A DNA stretch of 34,998 nucleotides from Croceicoccus bisphenolivorans (GCF_001634625.1 NZ_LRSE01000020.1:698-35695), one strand, 5' to 3'. Shown: positions 15,597-23,452, counted from the first letter of the stretch. A program made the numbers and translations. The notes: generated by a model from the letters alone, not told the origin.

Positions 15597-17229
15597 CGGC
15601 GGCCTCCTCTGCTGCGGGAGCGGCGGCTTCGGCCGGCTCCTCGTCTTCGAACCAGTGGGCGCGGGCCGCCATGATGATCTCGTTGCCCTGCTCTTCGGAA
15701 AGGCCGAATTCGCCGAGCACGCCGCCCTTGTCGCCTTCGCGCACGTTGCGCTTCAGCGGCGGGCCGTCGGTGTTGTTGCGGCGACGCGGTGCCTCGCGCT
15801 TCTTCGCGATCAGTTCGTCGGTGGCGAGATCGGCCAGATCGTCAAGCGTCAGAATCCCGCCCTTGCCCAGCACGACGAGCATTTCCTCGGTCAGGTGCGG
15901 GATGTCGGCCAGCGCATCCTCGACGCCCAGTTCGCGGCGGGCTTCGCGGTATGCGGATTCGCGACGTTCCAGCGCCTCGACCGCGCGGGACTGGAGTTCC
16001 TGCGCCAGTTCCTCGTCGAAGCCTTCGATGCCGGCCAGTTCGTCCATCTCGACGTAGGCGACTTCCTCGAGCTCGGTGAAGCCTTCGGCCACCAGCAGCT
16101 GCGCCAGCGTTTCATCGACGTCGAGCTCTTCCTCGAACATCTTGGAGCGTTCGGCGAATTCCTTCTGGCGCTTCTCGCTCGATTCAGCCTCGGTCATGAT
16201 GTCGATCTGGCTGTCGGTCAGCTGGCTGGCCAGACGCACGTTCTGACCGCGGCGACCGATGGCGAGCGACAGCTGGTCGTCGGGAACGACGACTTCGATG
16301 CGGCCTTCTTCCTCGTCAAGAACGACGCGGCTGACCGTTGCGGGCTGCAGCGCGTTGACGATGAAGGTCGCGGTGTCCTCGCTCCACGGGATGATGTCGA
16401 TCTTTTCGCCCTGCAGTTCCTGCACGACGGCCTGAACGCGGCTGCCCTTCATGCCGACGCAGGCGCCGACGGGATCGATGGAGCTGTCATGGCTGATCAC
16501 GCCGATCTTGGCGCGCGAGCCCGGATCGCGGGCGGCAGCCTTGATCTCGATGATGCCGTCGTAGATTTCGGGCACTTCCTGCGCGAAGAGTTTCTTCATG
16601 AACTCGGGATGCGCGCGGCTGAGGAAGATCTGCGGGCCGCGGTTCGAACGCTCGACCTTGCTGATCCATGCGCGGACGCGTTCGCCGACGCGCGCGACTT
16701 CGCGCGGGATCTGCTGGTCGCGGCGGATGATGCCTTCGGCGCGGCCGAGGTTCACGATCACGTGACCGAATTCGACCGACTTGATCACGCCGGTGATGAT
16801 CTCGCCGGCGCGGTCCTTGAATTCCTCGTACTGGCGCTCGCGCTCTGCATCGCGGACCTTCTGGAAGATGACCTGCTTGGCCGACTGCGCGTCGATGCGG
16901 CCAAGATCGACCGGGGGTAACGGATCGACGATGTAGTCGCCAACGACTGCGCCGGACTGCAGCTTCTGCGCCTGCTCAACGCTAACCTGCTTGAAGTAGT
17001 CCTCGACCTCCTCGACCACTTCGACGACGCGCCACAGGCGAAGGTCGCCGGTATTCGGGTCAAGCTTGGCGCGGATGTCGTTTTCCGCGCCGTAACGGTT
17101 GCGGGCGGACTTCTGGATCGCCTCTTCCATCGCCTCGATGACGATCGACTTGTCGATCATCTTCTCGTTCGCCACCGAGTTGGCGATGGCGAGCAGTTCG
17201 GCGCGATTTGCGGAAATCGGGCTGGCCAT
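15577..17229 (-). CDS. nusA: Transcription termination/antitermination factor NusA
   Basis: The protein has 550 residues. NusA binds RNA polymerase and controls pausing, termination and rRNA antitermination. Order: N-terminal polymerase-binding domain (ELLAIANSVANEKMIDKSIV), S1 domain (RAGEIITGVIKSVEFGHVIVNLG, about 140-200), KH1/KH2 region with DPVGACVGMKGSRVQAVVQEL and LAIGRRGQNVRLASQL, then C-terminal helical repeats and an acidic tail ending in AAEEAADAESSQ. It starts 2 bp after the rimP stop codon. Confidence 0.98.
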   Translation of the reverse strand: MASPISANRAELLAIANSVANEKMIDKSIVIEAMEEAIQKSARNRYGAENDIRAKLDPNTGDLRLWRVVEVVEEVEDYFKQVSVEQAQKLQSGAVVGDYIVDPLPPVDLGRIDAQSAKQVIFQKVRDAERERQYEEFKDRAGEIITGVIKSVEFGHVIVNLGRAEGIIRRDQQIPREVARVGERVRAWISKVERSNRGPQIFLSRAHPEFMKKLFAQEVPEIYDGIIEIKAAARDPGSRAKIGVISHDSSIDPVGACVGMKGSRVQAVVQELQGEKIDIIPWSEDTATFIVNALQPATVSRVVLDEEEGRIEVVVPDDQLSLAIGRRGQNVRLASQLTDSQIDIMTEAESSEKRQKEFAERSKMFEEELDVDETLAQLLVAEGFTELEEVAYVEMDELAGIEGFDEELAQELQSRAVEALERRESAYREARRELGVEDALADIPHLTEEMLVVLGKGGILTLDDLADLATDELIAKKREAPRRRNNTDGPPLKRNVREGDKGGVLGEFGLSEEQGNEIIMAARAHWFEDEEPAEAAAPAAEEAADAESSQ

Positions 17230-17231
17230 TA

Positions 17232-17807
17232 TCAGTCTTCCTGTTCCTGAAGATCGTCTTCGGTTTCAATAATTTCGTCTGCGCCGGTCGTGTCGAGCGG
17301 GACAGTGGCCTTGATCAGCTTGTCGGTCAGGACAAGCTTGGCCGAATGGATGGTGCCAAGCGGGATTTCAACCCGCCCGTTCTTGCGGTCGTCAATGGCG
17401 ACGTTCTCGCCCTCGATGCCGATCAGGTCGCCATGGAATGTGCGGCGGTTGCCCGTCGGCGCTACGGCGTCCTTGGCGATATTGATGCGCGCCTCGTGCC
17501 CGGCCCAGTTGGCGAAGTCCTTGGCGCGGGTCAGCGGACGGTCGATGCCCGGGCTGCTGACTTCAAGGCGGTAGGCTCCCTCGATCAGGTCGTCGCCAGC
17601 CTCTTCCTTCGCGTCCAGCGCATCGGAGATCTTGCGCGAAAGCGCCATGCACTGTTCGATCACCAGCTGGCCCGTCTCCGGGTTCTCGGCCATTACCTGC
17701 AGCGTGCGTTCGTCATCCTGACCGAACAGCTTCACGCGCACGAGGTCGAAGCCCAAAGCGGTTGCTTCGGCCTCGATCAGTTCGGTCGCGCGGGCGATAT
17801 CGGTCAT
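17232..17807 (-). CDS. rimP: Ribosome maturation factor RimP
   Basis: The protein has 191 residues. RimP acts early in 30S subunit maturation. Seen: IEAEATALGFDLVRVKLFGQ, then EQCMALSRKISDALDA and YRLEVSSPGIDRPLTRAKDFANWAG, all typical. An acidic C-terminal tail follows. The start MTDIARATELIEAEA at 17807 is supported by TTGGAGC 7 bp upstream. It is the first gene of the rimP-nusA-ylxR-infB unit. A weak promoter (TTGCAA, 17 bp, TACTTG on the minus strand) can be seen in the 17808-17955 spacer. Confidence 0.95.
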   Translation of the reverse strand: MTDIARATELIEAEATALGFDLVRVKLFGQDDERTLQVMAENPETGQLVIEQCMALSRKISDALDAKEEAGDDLIEGAYRLEVSSPGIDRPLTRAKDFANWAGHEARINIAKDAVAPTGNRRTFHGDLIGIEGENVAIDDRKNGRVEIPLGTIHSAKLVLTDKLIKATVPLDTTGADEIIETEDDLQEQED

Positions 17808-17955
17808 TCCAGCTCCAAGATTCCGGTCCGGACTGCACATGCGGGAAATCGTGCCGGGGCGTGTCCGCTCCGGCCCGGCCTTGCTTGCGACAATGTCGGG
17901 ATGAGTCGCCAAGTAGGCGCTTTGCACGCGATTTGCAAGTACGCGTGAGGGCGCT

Positions 17956-18795
17956 TCAGCGACCGAGCACGACCTCGCCACCAGGGCCATGGAATATGCG
18001 GGTTTGCGGAGCGGGCGCGGTCACGCTTGCGGTTTGCCCGATAGTCCTGGCGAGGTTTTCCGCAACTTTGCGTGCCGGCGCATCGCACCCTTGCGCGAAC
18101 GGTTCGCGGCGCGCCTTGCCACCGTGACCCATCCCGTCGTTCCAGGCCAGCCACTGGTAATAGGTGCAGCCGATGCGCGCCGTCACCTGTTCGAACCCGA
18201 TGACGATGGCGGCATCGTCCACCGGCTGTCCAGCAACACTCACGATCCGCCATTCGCCCCACGTCGTGCGAGGATCGACCGATGTATATTCCATCGGATT
18301 GGTCACTGTTTCCGGCAGACGCTTTGCCACCAGATCGCCTTCGGGTGCGGCGATGGTCAACCGGTCGCCATCGATGGCGAATGATCGCCCCCCCGACATC
18401 AGGTCCGGCGCCGACATCTCCAGCGGCGAGAGTCCCCGTGCGCACATCGCCGTCGGCATCCGGTTTTCCGGCAAGCCGGGATAGGATCGTTCCAGCCGCA
18501 CGAAATCGATCTTGCCGCCATCGGTGCTGAAATCGCCTGTGCTCCAGACACATTGCGACTGCGTCTGCCACCAATCGTCGCCGAAAAGCAGGATCATGCG
18601 TTGGCCATGCGGGGTTTCGCCCCCTGCTTCGATCACCTGCCATTGGCCGAAAAGGTCGCGCTGCGGATCATCGGCGTCCGTCGCTGCAGCGCTCGTCACG
18701 CCCGATTGCGCCGCTTCAGGCCCGGTTGTCGTAGTGCCGCCACAGGCCGCAAGGATGGCTAGTGAAAGGGCGGAAACGATTTGGCGCGCGGTCAT
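17956..18795 (-). CDS. Lipoprotein with META-like domain
   Basis: The protein has 279 residues. The N-terminus MTARQIVSALSLAILAACGG has a lipobox (LAAC), so it is probably lipid-anchored in the envelope. The C-terminal half (WGEWRIVSVAGQPVDDAAIVI, then ARIGCTYYQWLAW) has the META/HslJ-like pattern, and the N-terminal half (LFGQWQVIEAGGETP, then SQCVWSTGDF) looks like a second, related copy. Function unknown; META proteins are often linked to heat shock or envelope stress. It ends before rimP and follows pspF on the same strand after 41 bp. Confidence 0.8.
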   Translation of the reverse strand: MTARQIVSALSLAILAACGGTTTTGPEAAQSGVTSAAATDADDPQRDLFGQWQVIEAGGETPHGQRMILLFGDDWWQTQSQCVWSTGDFSTDGGKIDFVRLERSYPGLPENRMPTAMCARGLSPLEMSAPDLMSGGRSFAIDGDRLTIAAPEGDLVAKRLPETVTNPMEYTSVDPRTTWGEWRIVSVAGQPVDDAAIVIGFEQVTARIGCTYYQWLAWNDGMGHGGKARREPFAQGCDAPARKVAENLARTIGQTASVTAPAPQTRIFHGPGGEVVLGR

Positions 18796-18836
18796 TCCTG
18801 AAACCCTAGAGCGTGAAACTGAACCCGCGATGTCGC

Positions 18837-19856
18837 TCAGCTAGCCGAGATCTCGTGCTTCTTCATGCAATGGCGCAGCTGGTCGTAGGAAAGTCCCAGC
18901 GCCTCGGCCGTCTTGCGCTGGTTCCAGCGGTTGCGTTCCAGTGCATGGGTCACGATCGCCTTTTCGTGCCCGTCCACCGCCGCGCGCAGGTCTGTCACCG
19001 CGGCGAAGTCGAACGCGGCTTTCAAGGGGCGGGCTGGCGCGGCGACTGGCGCGGCATCGGGCCTGGCAGCAGGTTTCGGCGCCCACGGGCTATCGAAGGG
19101 ATCGAACACCACATCGCCGATCGGCAAGTCCCACATGTCCCAGCGATAGACCGCGCGTTCGACCACGTTGCGCAGTTCCCGCACGTTGCCGGGCCAGTCG
19201 TGCGCCTCCAGCGCGTCCATGACCTCGTCCGAAAATCCGGGCCATTCCTCCCAGCGAAGCTCTGCAGCCATGCGGCGGGCGAAGAAATCGGCCAGCACCA
19301 GCACGTCGCCATCGCGGGCGCGCAGCGGCGGGAGCGTGATGACCTCGAACGACAACCGGTCCAGCAGGTCGGCACGGAACCGCCCTTGTTCGGCCAGCGA
19401 TGGCAGATCCTCGTTCGTGGCCGCCACGATGCGCACGTCCACCCGCCGGGGGCGGCTGGCTCCGATACGGGTGACTTCGCCATATTCCACCGCGCGCAGC
19501 AGCCGTTCCTGCGCGGCCATCGACAGGTTGCCCAGTTCGTCTAGGAACAGGGTGCCGCCATCGGCTTCCTCAAACCGTCCCTCACGCGCTTTCATCGCGC
19601 CGGTGAAGGCGCCCGCTTCATGGCCGAACAGTTCCGCCTCGATCAGCGTTTCGGGAAGCGCGGCGCAGTTCATGATGACCAGCGGTTCGCCCCAACGGTC
19701 GGACAGGCGGTGCAGTCGCTCCGCAATCAGTTCCTTGCCGGTCCCGCGCTCTCCGATGACAAGCACGGGGCGCGACAGGGCGGCGGCGCGGCTCGCACGC
19801 TCCACCGCGTCGAGGATCGACTGCGACTGGCCGACGAACTGGTTCTCGCGCTCCAT
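18837..19856 (-). CDS. pspF: Phage shock protein operon activator PspF (sigma-54 dependent)
   Basis: The protein has 339 residues. It is a bacterial enhancer-binding AAA+ protein without a receiver domain, as in PspF. Walker A GERGTGKE (about 35-42), the sigma-54 contact loop GAFTGA (about 82-87), Walker B GGTLFLDELGN (about 100-110), and a C-terminal Fis-type helix-turn-helix (RKTAEALGLSYDQLRH) are present. In E. coli PspF drives the psp operon and is inhibited by PspA. Here it is divergent from that operon. The ATG at 19856 is chosen over an in-frame TTG at 19862. Confidence 0.95.
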   Translation of the reverse strand: MERENQFVGQSQSILDAVERASRAAALSRPVLVIGERGTGKELIAERLHRLSDRWGEPLVIMNCAALPETLIEAELFGHEAGAFTGAMKAREGRFEEADGGTLFLDELGNLSMAAQERLLRAVEYGEVTRIGASRPRRVDVRIVAATNEDLPSLAEQGRFRADLLDRLSFEVITLPPLRARDGDVLVLADFFARRMAAELRWEEWPGFSDEVMDALEAHDWPGNVRELRNVVERAVYRWDMWDLPIGDVVFDPFDSPWAPKPAARPDAAPVAAPARPLKAAFDFAAVTDLRAAVDGHEKAIVTHALERNRWNQRKTAEALGLSYDQLRHCMKKHEISAS

Positions 19857-19957
19857 GCCCAATAGTTAGTGCATTTTCCCAAGAGGTGGCAATATTTTTC
19901 AGAATGTCGCGAGCAGCGATGTGTCATAAGGCGTTGTTTTAAATAAATTATATGGAA

Positions 19958-19973
19958 TTGGCACGCCCCTTGC
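19958..19973 (+). promoter_or_regulatory. Sigma-54 promoter of the psp operon
   Basis: TGGCACGCCCCTTGCT matches the sigma-54 consensus TGGCACG-N4-TTGCW exactly, with the -24 GG at 19959-19960 and the -12 GC at 19971-19972. It points at the psp genes; transcription should start near 19984. The AT-rich stretch 19890-19957 upstream is the expected place for PspF enhancer sites and IHF; no exact site can be read. Confidence 0.93.
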
Positions 19974-20010
19974 TGAATACCTTGTGAACCCGCATTGGAG
20001 GAAGGGACCC

Positions 20011-20169
20011 ATGTTCGAACGCCTGACAAAGCAAAGCCCGCTGGCATGGTCATCGATGGCCAGCCTTGCAGCGATGCTGGCGCTCAACGTCTTCGCGCTC
20101 AGCCAGCAGCTTCACGAGGCTCCGCGCTTTGCCGCTCCCGCCATGATCATCGAGGGTAGCCTCGCATGA
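20011..20169 (+). CDS. Small single-helix membrane peptide, first gene of the psp operon
   Basis: The peptide has 52 residues: a short basic start (MFERLTKQSP), one hydrophobic helix (about residues 12-31) and a short tail. A strong ribosome-binding site GGAGGAAGGG lies just upstream of the ATG. Its stop overlaps the ATG of the extended pspA frame (ATGA at 20166-20169). It is not a known Psp protein that I can name. Position directly behind the sigma-54 promoter implies strong stress-induced expression. Confidence 0.72.
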   Translation: MFERLTKQSPLAWSSMASLAAMLALNVFALSQQLHEAPRFAAPAMIIEGSLA

Positions 20170-20381
20170 CCGATCCGTTCGATCTCGAACCCGAACGGGA
20201 CGAGGCACGGCGCCGCAGCGCCCGTGTCGTCCAGCGGGACGATGCGGCCTCCCCCCGCATCGATGACGAGGTCGCCCGCCTGCGCGGCGGAAACGCCGGT
20301 GGCGAAACGGGCGGTTCACCCCGTCAGCCCCGGTCACAGACCCGCAACACCAAGGATATCACCCAGTATGGAGCGCCATTG
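20166..20381 (+). other. In-frame N-terminal extension of pspA (possible long isoform)
   Basis: The pspA frame stays open for 72 codons before the canonical Met and starts with an ATG that overlaps the previous stop (ATGA). The encoded stretch is charged and Gly/Pro-rich without hydrophobic segments (MTDPFDLEPERDEARRRSAR at the start). About 73 percent of its third codon positions are G or C by my count, consistent with coding. Either PspA is made in two lengths or this is a long-form PspA. Confidence 0.55.
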
Positions 20382-21065
20382 ATGGGCATCTTTTCCCGCA
20401 CCCGCGACATCATCGCCGCCAATTTCGCCGACCTGATCGACAAGGCGGACGACCCGCACAAGATGATCCGCATGATCATCGTCGAGATGGAGGAAACCCT
20501 TGTCGAGGTCCGCGCCAGCGCCGCCCGCACCATCGCCGACCAGAAGGAAATGCAGCGCCACCAGATGCGTCTGGAAAAGCTGCAGTCCGACTGGGGCGAA
20601 AAGGCGGAACTCGCGCTGTCGAAAGACCGCGAGGATCTTGCCCGCGGCGCGCTTGTCGAAAAGCGCAAGGCCGGCGATCTTGCGGTGAAGCTGAAGGCCG
20701 AGATCGACATGCTCGACGAAAGCCTGCGCTCCTACGAGGAGGATATCTCCAAGCTGCAGGCCCGCCTTCGCGAAGCGCGCAGCCGGCAGGGCCAGATCGC
20801 GGCCCGCCTCGAAAGCGCGGAAAACCGCTACAAGCTGCGCTCGCTGCTGACCACCGAACGCGTGGACGAGGCAATGGCCCGGTTCGACCAGCTGGAACGC
20901 CGCGCCGATTATGCGGAAGGGCGGGCCGAGGCGATCAGCCTGCGCACTGCCAAGGGCGAGATGAGCCTTGCCGAACAGATCGATGCTCTCAACATCGACG
21001 ACACCGTCGATGCAGAGCTGGAAGAAATGAAGCGCGCCCTGAAGGGCGGCACGAAGGAGGACTGA
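20382..21065 (+). CDS. pspA: Phage shock protein A (PspA/Vipp1 family, ESCRT-III-like)
   Basis: The canonical form has 227 residues, close to E. coli PspA (222). It begins MGIFSRTRDIIAANFADLID and continues with the long coiled-coil helices of the family (PHKMIRMIIVEMEETLVEVR, ENRYKLRSLLTTERVDEAMA). PspA inhibits PspF in the resting state and coats damaged inner membrane. The start at 20382 is chosen from family length and a GGAG 8 bp upstream; a 72-codon in-frame extension exists (separate entry). The next gene starts 3 bp after the stop. Confidence 0.93.
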   Translation: MGIFSRTRDIIAANFADLIDKADDPHKMIRMIIVEMEETLVEVRASAARTIADQKEMQRHQMRLEKLQSDWGEKAELALSKDREDLARGALVEKRKAGDLAVKLKAEIDMLDESLRSYEEDISKLQARLREARSRQGQIAARLESAENRYKLRSLLTTERVDEAMARFDQLERRADYAEGRAEAISLRTAKGEMSLAEQIDALNIDDTVDAELEEMKRALKGGTKED

Positions 21066-21068
21066 GCC

Positions 21069-21365
21069 GTGGATCTCGATCTTGTCATCGTCATGGGCGC
21101 GCTGTTTGTCGCACTGCCATGGCTGATCCTTCACTATGTCACCAAGTGGAAGACCGCGCCCAAACTGACCGACGGCGACGAACAGATGCTGGAGGAACTC
21201 TACCAGCTGGCCCGCCGTCTCGACGAACGGATGGACACTGTGGAGCGGCTCGTCGCGGCCGACAGTCCGGATTTCGAAAAACCGCGCCTGATCGCGGACA
21301 ACGCCGAAGACAATGCCGCGCTTGCAGAGATCGAGCGCAAGCTGAAGGAAAGGACAGCACGATGA
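21069..21365 (+). CDS. pspB: Phage shock protein B
   Basis: The protein has 98 residues. One N-terminal membrane helix with ALPWLILHYVTKWK matches the PspB IWLxLHY segment. A coiled coil follows (EELYQLARRLDERMDTVERL, then VAADSPDFEKP) equivalent to the E. coli PspB cytoplasmic part. PspB acts with PspC to release PspF from PspA. The start is GTG, supported by AAGGAGG 8 bp upstream. It overlaps pspC (ATGA). An acidic C-terminal extension beyond E. coli PspB length is present. Confidence 0.85.
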   Translation: MDLDLVIVMGALFVALPWLILHYVTKWKTAPKLTDGDEQMLEELYQLARRLDERMDTVERLVAADSPDFEKPRLIADNAEDNAALAEIERKLKERTAR

Positions 21366-21736
21366 ACACGCCCCGCACCCGGTTTTATCGCAACAAGGCG
21401 GAAGGCAAGTTCTGGGGCGTGTGCTCCGGCATTGCGGACTATACCGGCGTTGATGTCGTCTGGGTCCGTGTCGGCTTCGTCGTCGCCACGCTGATGCTTG
21501 GCTGGCCGTTCTTCGCCTATCTTGCGATCGGGATGTTCGCCCCAGCAAAGCCCGCCGCTCTCTATTCCGACAAGCAGGAGGAGAAGTTCTGGCAGGGCGT
21601 ACGCCAGTCTCCGGCACGCTCGGCCCGCGAAGTCCGCTCGCGCTTCAAGGACATCGACCGCCGCCTCGCCCGAGTGGAGGAACACTACGTCAGCGAGAAC
21701 CGCGCGCTTTCGCAGGAAATCGAAAGCCTGCGCTGA
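21362..21736 (+). CDS. pspC: Phage shock protein C (PspC domain)
   Basis: The protein has 124 residues. The PspC domain begins RFYRNKAEGKFWGVCSGIAD and continues YTGVDVVWVRVGFVVATLM with two hydrophobic segments, as in PspC sensors of membrane stress. The C-terminal third is a coiled coil ending in RRLARVEEHYVSENRALSQE, the partner region for PspB. The ATG overlaps the pspB stop codon (ATGA), indicating coupled translation. Confidence 0.92.
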   Translation: MNTPRTRFYRNKAEGKFWGVCSGIADYTGVDVVWVRVGFVVATLMLGWPFFAYLAIGMFAPAKPAALYSDKQEEKFWQGVRQSPARSAREVRSRFKDIDRRLARVEEHYVSENRALSQEIESLR

Positions 21737-21759
21737 GGAAATCCAAGGGGACTGTTGTT

Positions 21760-22056
21760 ATGGAAGCCGGAACTCTCGCGCTGCTGATCCCGCTTGCACC
21801 ATTCCTGCTGGTGGCTTTCATCTTCTGGACCAAGCACCAGGGCAAGATGGCCGAACTGCAGGCAAAAGCCACTGCCGAAAAGGCCGCGCAATATGCGCAG
21901 CATACGAGTCGGCTGGAAGAGCGGGTTCGCGTGCTTGAACGCATCGTCACCGATCGCGGCTTCGACGTCGCGGCCCAGATCGAGGCACTGCGGCACGAGG
22001 ATAGCGACAAGCGTCTGGCCGCGCCCGCCAGCGACACCGACAAGACCGTGAACTGA
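21760..22056 (+). CDS. PspB-like small membrane protein (module 2 of the psp operon)
   Basis: The protein has 98 residues: a membrane helix (about 5-24, LALLIPLAPFLLVAFIFW), then a coiled coil with RLEERVRVLERIVTDRGFDV and a short polar tail. The LxERxxxLExI part lines up with PspB of this operon (LDERMDTVERLVA). It is 23 bp after pspC with AAGGGGA before the ATG. I infer a PspB paralog or PspB-derived partner; it is not a recognised named Psp protein. Confidence 0.78.
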   Translation: MEAGTLALLIPLAPFLLVAFIFWTKHQGKMAELQAKATAEKAAQYAQHTSRLEERVRVLERIVTDRGFDVAAQIEALRHEDSDKRLAAPASDTDKTVN

Positions 22057-22066
22057 GGGGGACAAG

Positions 22067-22321
22067 ATGAGCTTCTGGACCGCAATCGTCCTGATCGTGG
22101 CCATCGTATTTGCCACGCAATTCTTTCGCGAAAGGCGCAATGCCACGCTGGGTCATGCCTCTGACGAGGATGGCAATCCGGTCGGCTCGCATCTGCGCGA
22201 ACGCGAACTGGAAGCCGAGATCGCGGAACTGAAAGAACGCATCAAGGTGCTCGAACGCATCGCCTATGACGATCGCAAGCGGCTCGGTCTCGCCGACGAG
22301 ATCGAGAGCCTGCGCGACTGA
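22067..22321 (+). CDS. PspB-like small membrane protein (module 3)
   Basis: The protein has 84 residues: a membrane helix at about 4-20 (WTAIVLIVAIVFATQFF), a basic stop-transfer segment, and a coiled coil with EIAELKERIKVLERIAYDD. The motif LKERIKVLERI matches the two preceding modules. GAGGGGGA precedes the ATG, and the gap to the previous gene is 10 bp. Predicted inner-membrane anchor with a cytoplasmic helix. Confidence 0.76.
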   Translation: MSFWTAIVLIVAIVFATQFFRERRNATLGHASDEDGNPVGSHLRERELEAEIAELKERIKVLERIAYDDRKRLGLADEIESLRD

Positions 22322-22346
22322 CGCCTGACGGCTGAAAGGGGAACGC

Positions 22347-22595
22347 ATGATGGCCTACGAAACGCTGACCGTCGCGATAGCCGCCCTTGCCGCGGTGAGT
22401 GTCGTGACGCTGGCTGCCCTGCGCGGCTGGCAGGGATGGCTGGCGCTGAAGCTGCGCGAACTGGATCGCCGCGCTTCGCCCGACCGCGCGCCGACTGCCG
22501 ATGGCGAGGCGACACCAGCCGCCCGGATCGAGCTTGCCGACCTGAAAGAGCGCGTCCGTCAACTGGAAGCAATTGCCGCAGGGGTCGACCTCTAG
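22347..22595 (+). CDS. PspB-like small membrane protein (module 4)
   Basis: The protein has 82 residues: a membrane helix at about 6-26 (TLTVAIAALAAVSVVTLAAL), a basic linker, and a short C-terminal coiled coil ELADLKERVRQLEAIAAG. The same LKERxxxLExI motif recurs. AAAGGGGA lies upstream; a second ATG directly follows the first. It is the last gene of the psp-like run; sufE begins 40 bp later without an evident ribosome-binding site. Confidence 0.74.
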   Translation: MMAYETLTVAIAALAAVSVVTLAALRGWQGWLALKLRELDRRASPDRAPTADGEATPAARIELADLKERVRQLEAIAAGVDL

Positions 22596-22635
22596 GGATT
22601 GATCGCAGGCCCAGCCACCGCTAGCGCCCTCGCCC

Positions 22636-23049
22636 ATGCGAACCATCGACGACATTGCCGAAGAATACGAATTCCTCGACGGGGACGAACGCTATCGCCT
22701 GCTGATCGAGCTGGGCCGCGAGCTTGATCCCATGCCCGACGCGCTGAAGACGGAGGCGACGCAGGTGAAGGGATGCTCCGCTTCCGTCTGGGTTTACCCG
22801 ACGCACAGCGGGGACCAGCTCCACTTCCTTGCCGACAGCAATGCCGCGATCACCAAGGGGATCGTCGCACTGGTGGTTTCGGCCGTGCAGGACAAACCTG
22901 CCGCGCAAGTGGCCGAAACCGACATTGCCGCGCTGCTCGAACCCTTCGACTTGCGCAACCAGCTATCTTCCAACCGCACCCAGGGCGTGCCCAACATGAT
23001 CGCCCTCATCCGCGAAACGGCGGCGCGAATCGCCTCTGGCGAAGGCTGA
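22636..23049 (+). CDS. sufE: SufE family sulfur-transfer protein
   Basis: The protein has 137 residues. SufE accepts persulfide sulfur from the SufS cysteine desulfurase during Fe-S cluster assembly. Seen: the start IDDIAEEYEFLDGDERYRLL, the acceptor cysteine in VKGCSASVW (about residue 47) and the C-terminal RTQGVPNMIALI segment. SufS is not in this window. It lies 40 bp after the psp genes, so partial co-transcription is possible, but the spacer has no other feature. Confidence 0.93.
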   Translation: MRTIDDIAEEYEFLDGDERYRLLIELGRELDPMPDALKTEATQVKGCSASVWVYPTHSGDQLHFLADSNAAITKGIVALVVSAVQDKPAAQVAETDIAALLEPFDLRNQLSSNRTQGVPNMIALIRETAARIASGEG

Positions 23050-23190
23050 GGCACGACGGGCCGAGCCTGCGACGGGAAGAATAGTGCGCGAACAGCGGGA
23101 CTCGGCGCACAAATCGTGCTAAGAGATTCGCGGCGCGCGAACGCACAACCAGCATCAAAGCCATAATAACGGCGCTCAGCCCATGAGGGG

Positions 23191-23200
23191 CGAACGTTCG
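23191..23200. promoter_or_regulatory. Palindrome CGAACGTTCG upstream of a small gene
   Basis: A perfect 10-bp palindrome, with partly matching flanks (GGGG left, TGCCC right), lies 30 bp before the ATG of the 73-residue gene. It could be an operator. It lacks the 7-bp gap of the alphaproteobacterial LexA box (GAAC-N7-GTTC). The rest of 23050-23230 shows no gene. Confidence 0.35.
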
Positions 23201-23230
23201 TGCCCATGATTGCCGAAGGAGAGCGGCACC

Positions 23231-23452
23231 ATGGACGATTTCAACAGCCTGCTACGGCAGGAACAGGTTGAGCTTATCCGGGCGCAATGCGCACGGACCA
23301 GCGCCGACCGGTTGCTGCATCGCAGGGAAGCGATGACATTCGGAAAGATGATCGAGGCGCACGATTTTCCCTATCGTTCGCCCGATGCGGAAGGGCATCG
23401 CCTTTTCGATGCGCATTCCTACGACATGCTTGTCGAGGAGACCGCACACTGA
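23231..23452 (+). CDS. Small protein, unknown
   Basis: The protein has 73 residues, with no membrane segment: MDDFNSLLRQEQVELIRAQC, then DRLLHRREAMTFGKMIEAHD and a His/Asp-rich end. AAGGAGAGCGG precedes the ATG, and this ribosome-binding site decides the start over an upstream in-frame codon. It is convergent with crtZ (27-bp gap). I recognise no family. Confidence 0.6.
   Translation: MDDFNSLLRQEQVELIRAQCARTSADRLLHRREAMTFGKMIEAHDFPYRSPDAEGHRLFDAHSYDMLVEETAH

Noticed and set aside
15655-16920. Plus-strand frame opposite nusA
   Set aside because: Shadow of nusA codon bias, without ribosome-binding site or domain.
20334-21617. Minus-strand 427-codon frame opposite pspA-pspC
   Set aside because: It opposes three overlapping, recognisable psp genes and has no family features.
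23191-23200. CGAACGTTCG as an SOS (LexA) box
   Set aside because: Alphaproteobacterial LexA boxes are GAAC-N7-GTTC; this palindrome has no gap between half-sites.
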